Below are positions 21,527-23,606 of a stretch of DNA of 23,606 nucleotides, piece by piece. A program made the position numbers and the translations under genes. Source of the DNA: Pseudomonadota bacterium (GTDB lineage: Bacteria > Desulfobacterota > Desulfovibrionia > Desulfovibrionales > Desulfovibrionaceae); contig JAEXRD010000116.1 in assembly GCA_023438245.1 (NCBI GenBank), positions 1 to 23,606 on the forward strand. The letters run 5' to 3'. The notes under the pieces were generated by a model. It was not told the DNA's origin and did not search any database. It saw only the letters and a program-made list of their open reading frames with translations. The number at the start of each line of letters is the position of its first letter. Positions within the stretch are counted from its first letter, which is position 1.

Positions 21527-22273
21527 ATGGAGTCCGCCAAGGAGTTCGACATCCTGGAAATGCCCGTGGAGGGCCTGGCCGCGTACTGGCTCTCGCTCAA
21601 GAAGCTGGCCGACGCCAAGCGCGACCCCGCCCTGCTGGCCACCGAGGCCGAGGGCACCGGCGAGCCCTACATCCGCCACCTGCTGCAGCTGGCGCTCTCC
21701 GGCGTGGACGAGGCCCTGTACCGCAGGCTGGCCGCGGCCAAGCAGGACGCCCTGCTGGACGAATACCGCCGCAAGATCGACATGATCTCCCTGGCGCTCA
21801 CGGGCATAGCCGCCGCCGAAAACCCGCGCATCACCCTCACCCGCCTCTCCGCCCTGGCCGGACCCACGCCCTTCAACGAAAAGCGCGCCTTCGAGCTGGC
21901 CTACGGGCTCATGACCACCGTGGGCGAAAAGGACGCCGACCTGCCCACCCTGCTGGCCGTGGACCACCGCCTCAAGGACGACCGCCTGGCCGTGAAGCTG
22001 CTGTTCTACGCCATCATGGCCCGCCGCAGCGGACGCCAAGCCCTGCACGAACACATCCCGCACCTGAAAAGCGGCTACTTCGCCGAGGGCCTGGCCCTCT
22101 GCGCCGATGGCTTCGACGCCGACTTCCTGGCCCGCCAGCTCGCCCAGATCCGCGACGGGGCGCTGGCCGCCACCGCCCGCAAAATGGACATGTCCGCCGA
22201 GATGTGCCTGGCCATCCGCAACGGCCTGGCCTACGACGACGTGTTCCTCGTGGCGCGCTCGTTCATGGCCTGA
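21527..22273 (+). CDS. Conserved protein of unknown function, predicted all-helical
   Basis: A 248-residue cytoplasmic protein, no signal peptide or membrane segment. It is built of amphipathic helices (LAAYWLSLKKLADAKRD, YIRHLLQLALSGVDEALYRRLAAAK, KLLFYAIMARRSGRQALHEH, LARQLAQIRDGALAATARK), suggesting a helical-repeat scaffold, but I do not recognise the family. The ATG at 21527 lies behind GGGAGCAGGGG. Transcribed divergently from lgt and convergent to the Lrp-type gene; nothing in context fixes its role. Codon usage is like that of the neighbouring housekeeping genes. Confidence 0.85.
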   Translation: MESAKEFDILEMPVEGLAAYWLSLKKLADAKRDPALLATEAEGTGEPYIRHLLQLALSGVDEALYRRLAAAKQDALLDEYRRKIDMISLALTGIAAAENPRITLTRLSALAGPTPFNEKRAFELAYGLMTTVGEKDADLPTLLAVDHRLKDDRLAVKLLFYAIMARRSGRQALHEHIPHLKSGYFAEGLALCADGFDADFLARQLAQIRDGALAATARKMDMSAEMCLAIRNGLAYDDVFLVARSFMA

Positions 22274-22318
22274 GGAGGGAGAGAAGATGCGGAGGGGGCG
22301 GGGGAAGCGGGAAAGGGC

Positions 22319-22798
22319 CTACACCGGCAGCCTTGTGGACTGCTTCACCTCACGCAGCGACAGGCTGGACTTGAGCGCCGTGACGCCCGGCAGGCGGCGC
22401 AGCACCTCGGACACGAAGCGCCCGTAAGCCTCCAGGTCCGCCGCCACGATGGTCAGCACGTAGTCCGCCTCGCCCGTCACGTTGTGGCAGGAGAGGATCT
22501 CCGGGATGTCCTGGATGGCCGCCTCGAAGGCCTCCGGAGCCTGGCCCGCGTGCACCGCGAACGTCAGGTGCACTATCGCCAGCACCCCCAGACCCAGCTT
22601 CGCCCGGTCCAGATTGGCCTGCCAGCCCGCAATCCAGCCCTCCGCCTCCAGCCGCTTGAGCCGCCGCCAGCACGGGGTCTCGCTCAAATTGAGCGCCTCG
22701 GCCAGCTTGGCGTTGGAAATGCGCCCGTCCTCCTGCACCAGCCGAAGCAACGCCCGGTCCGTGGCGTCGAGCTCGACCAAAGGCACGTTCTTGCTCAT
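22319..22798 (-). CDS. Lrp/AsnC-family transcriptional regulator
   Basis: A 159-residue regulator. N-terminal helix-turn-helix: LDATDRALLRLVQEDGRISNAKLAEALNLSETPCWRRLKRLEAEGWI (about 10-56). C-terminal RAM/AsnC ligand-binding alpha-beta domain: LGVLAIVHLTFAV, IPEILSCHNVTGEADYVLTIVA, LPGVTALKSSLSLREVKQST. Members form octamers, bind amino acids and control adjacent amino-acid transport or metabolism genes. The ATG at 22798 has GGGAGGG 7 nt upstream. Divergent from the LysE/RhtB exporter gene, with three phased operator-like sites in between; it is the likely regulator of that exporter and of itself. Confidence 0.95.
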   Translation of the reverse strand: MSKNVPLVELDATDRALLRLVQEDGRISNAKLAEALNLSETPCWRRLKRLEAEGWIAGWQANLDRAKLGLGVLAIVHLTFAVHAGQAPEAFEAAIQDIPEILSCHNVTGEADYVLTIVAADLEAYGRFVSEVLRRLPGVTALKSSLSLREVKQSTRLPV

Positions 22799-22812
22799 TA
22801 CAAACCCTCCCA

Positions 22813-22866
22813 GAAATTTCCTTTTCCGAAACTGGGAAATTTCCCGGGCAAAAGCAAGGCAATTTC
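22813..22866. promoter_or_regulatory. Three AATTTC operator-like sites at exact 23-bp spacing
   Basis: GAAATTTC (22813-22820), the 12-bp palindrome GGGAAATTTCCC (22834-22845) and CAATTTC (22860-22866) have centres at 22816.5, 22839.5 and 22862.5. Equal spacing of about two helical turns and an A/T-rich core fit Lrp-type cooperative binding with DNA wrapping. They lie in the 116-bp gap between the divergent regulator and exporter genes. A weak -10 (TAATCT, 22880-22885) for the exporter follows, with no good -35, as expected for an activated promoter. Confidence 0.65.
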
Positions 22867-22914
22867 GCGCCGCATGACCTAATCTGCCTCCAAACCAGTC
22901 CAGGAGGCTCGCCC

Positions 22915-23580
22915 ATGCTCGAACTGCTGCCCTTCGATCCCGCCCTGCTGCCGGTGTACCTGTCCGCGCTGGTGGCGGTGTACCTCGCGCCCGGGCCGGA
23001 CATGGCGCTGGTGCTGGCGGTCTCCGGCGCAAGCGGCGCGCGCGCGGGCCTCATGACCTCGCTGGGCATCGCGGCGGCGCGGTTCGCGCACGTCATGGCC
23101 TCGGGCCTGGGCCTGGCCGCCCTGCTGGCCGCGCATCCGCCGCTCATCGTGGGGGTGCGGGCCATCGGCGCGCTCTACCTGCTCTTCCTGGCCTGGAAGC
23201 TCTGGCGCGCCCAGCCCGCTTCGCCCGAGTCCGCCGATCGCCCCTCTGCGCCACGGCCCCACTCCCACCTGGCAGCCCTTGCCGCCATGCGCCGGGGGCT
23301 GTTCACCAACCTGCTCAACCCCAAGGCGCTGCTGTTCTGCGGGCTGTTCCTGCCGCAGTTCGCCAGCCCCGCCCACGGCCCGCTGCTCCCGCAGTTCGCC
23401 GCCCTGGGCCTCATCCTCGTGCTCGTCGGCCTGGCCTTCGACACCTGCTACACCCTGCTGGCCAGCGGACTGGCCGCGCGGCTGTCGAACCTGGCCGCCG
23501 CGCCGCGCCTGGGCCGCCTGCGCAACCGCTTCATGGGCTCCGTCTTCGCCGCCCTGGCCGCCAGGCTTGTGGCGGGCTAG
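22915..23580 (+). CDS. LysE/RhtB-family amino acid exporter
   Basis: A 221-residue inner-membrane transporter with about six hydrophobic segments. Family marks: AVYLAPGPDMALVLAVSGASGARAGLMTSLGIA at the N-terminus (the PGPD motif), the middle GALYLLFLAWKLWRA, and FTNLLNPKALLFCGLFLPQF. Members export basic or small neutral amino acids or homoserine/threonine; substrate cannot be read from sequence. The ATG at 22915 has AGGAGG upstream at a typical distance. Divergent from the Lrp-type regulator that probably controls it. Confidence 0.94.
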   Translation: MLELLPFDPALLPVYLSALVAVYLAPGPDMALVLAVSGASGARAGLMTSLGIAAARFAHVMASGLGLAALLAAHPPLIVGVRAIGALYLLFLAWKLWRAQPASPESADRPSAPRPHSHLAALAAMRRGLFTNLLNPKALLFCGLFLPQFASPAHGPLLPQFAALGLILVLVGLAFDTCYTLLASGLAARLSNLAAAPRLGRLRNRFMGSVFAALAARLVAG

Positions 23581-23600
23581 GAGAGTGAGAGGAGAGGAAT

Positions 23601-23606
23601 ATGCGG
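23601..23606 (+). CDS. Possible start of a further gene, cut by the window end
   Basis: GAGGAGAGG followed by ATG at 23601 resembles a translation start 20 bp after the exporter stop, but only two codons are inside the window. A look-alike (GGAGGGAGAG then ATG CGG) at 22274-22291 leads nowhere, so confidence is low. Confidence 0.2.

Noticed and set aside
22286..22427. Short plus-strand frame after the 248-residue gene with a purine-rich lead
   Set aside because: It runs antisense into the Lrp-type gene, and its product is Arg/Ser-rich without a recognisable fold.

Overview
The window is GC-rich (mostly G/C at third codon positions) and densely packed with bacterial genes. It looks like the chromosome of a Gram-negative bacterium: lipoproteins with lipoboxes, Lgt, an MltD-like transglycosylase, prepilins, CheD, and a periplasmic-sensing c-di-GMP protein. 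The gene mix (bacteriohemerythrin, plant-type glutaminyl cyclase, fused spermidine-synthase-like membrane protein, many Shine-Dalgarno-led genes) resembles Desulfovibrionaceae or related Desulfobacterota. That placement is inference, because no rRNA or marker gene is present. No tRNA, rRNA, CRISPR array, integrase or transposase was seen.

Left part (1-9800): on the minus strand lie a secreted DUF995-like protein, a small unknown protein, a class I glutamine amidotransferase, a membrane-bound spermidine-synthase-like protein, glutamate racemase (murI), a bacteriohemerythrin with a Met/His-rich tail and a 4HBT thioesterase. On the plus strand is a PhoB-like response regulator preceded by a Pho-box-like direct repeat and followed by a bidirectional terminator. 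Next come rlmB (minus), whose product has an unusual ~185-residue Gly/Lys/Pro-rich disordered N-terminus, and the divergently transcribed mltD-like lipoprotein (plus) with three LysM domains and a strong terminator.

Middle (9798-15180): a two-gene minus operon encodes a YajG-like lipoprotein and a 1195-residue SBP-TM-PAS3-GGDEF-EAL protein with intact catalytic motifs. Two small plus-strand genes follow (a secreted OB-fold-like protein and a 53-residue protein). A gene-free stretch then holds a terminator and three ~65-bp REP-like repeats in +/-/+ orientation.

Right part (15179-20529): the most interesting block is a minus-strand operon with a good sigma70-type promoter. In order of transcription it encodes three class III prepilins, a 696-residue PilX/MshP/GspK-like protein carrying an L-type-lectin-like domain and a C-terminal LamG domain, a small secreted protein, CheD, and a secreted glutaminyl cyclase translationally coupled to cheD. 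It looks like a minor-pilin and adhesin module (MSHA/type IV-like) combined with two glutamine-modifying enzymes. The pilus motor and secretin are not in the window.

Right end (20628-23606): lgt (minus), an unknown 248-residue protein (plus), and a divergent Lrp/AsnC regulator and LysE/RhtB exporter pair. Between that pair lie three AATTTC-type operator-like sites spaced exactly 23 bp apart.
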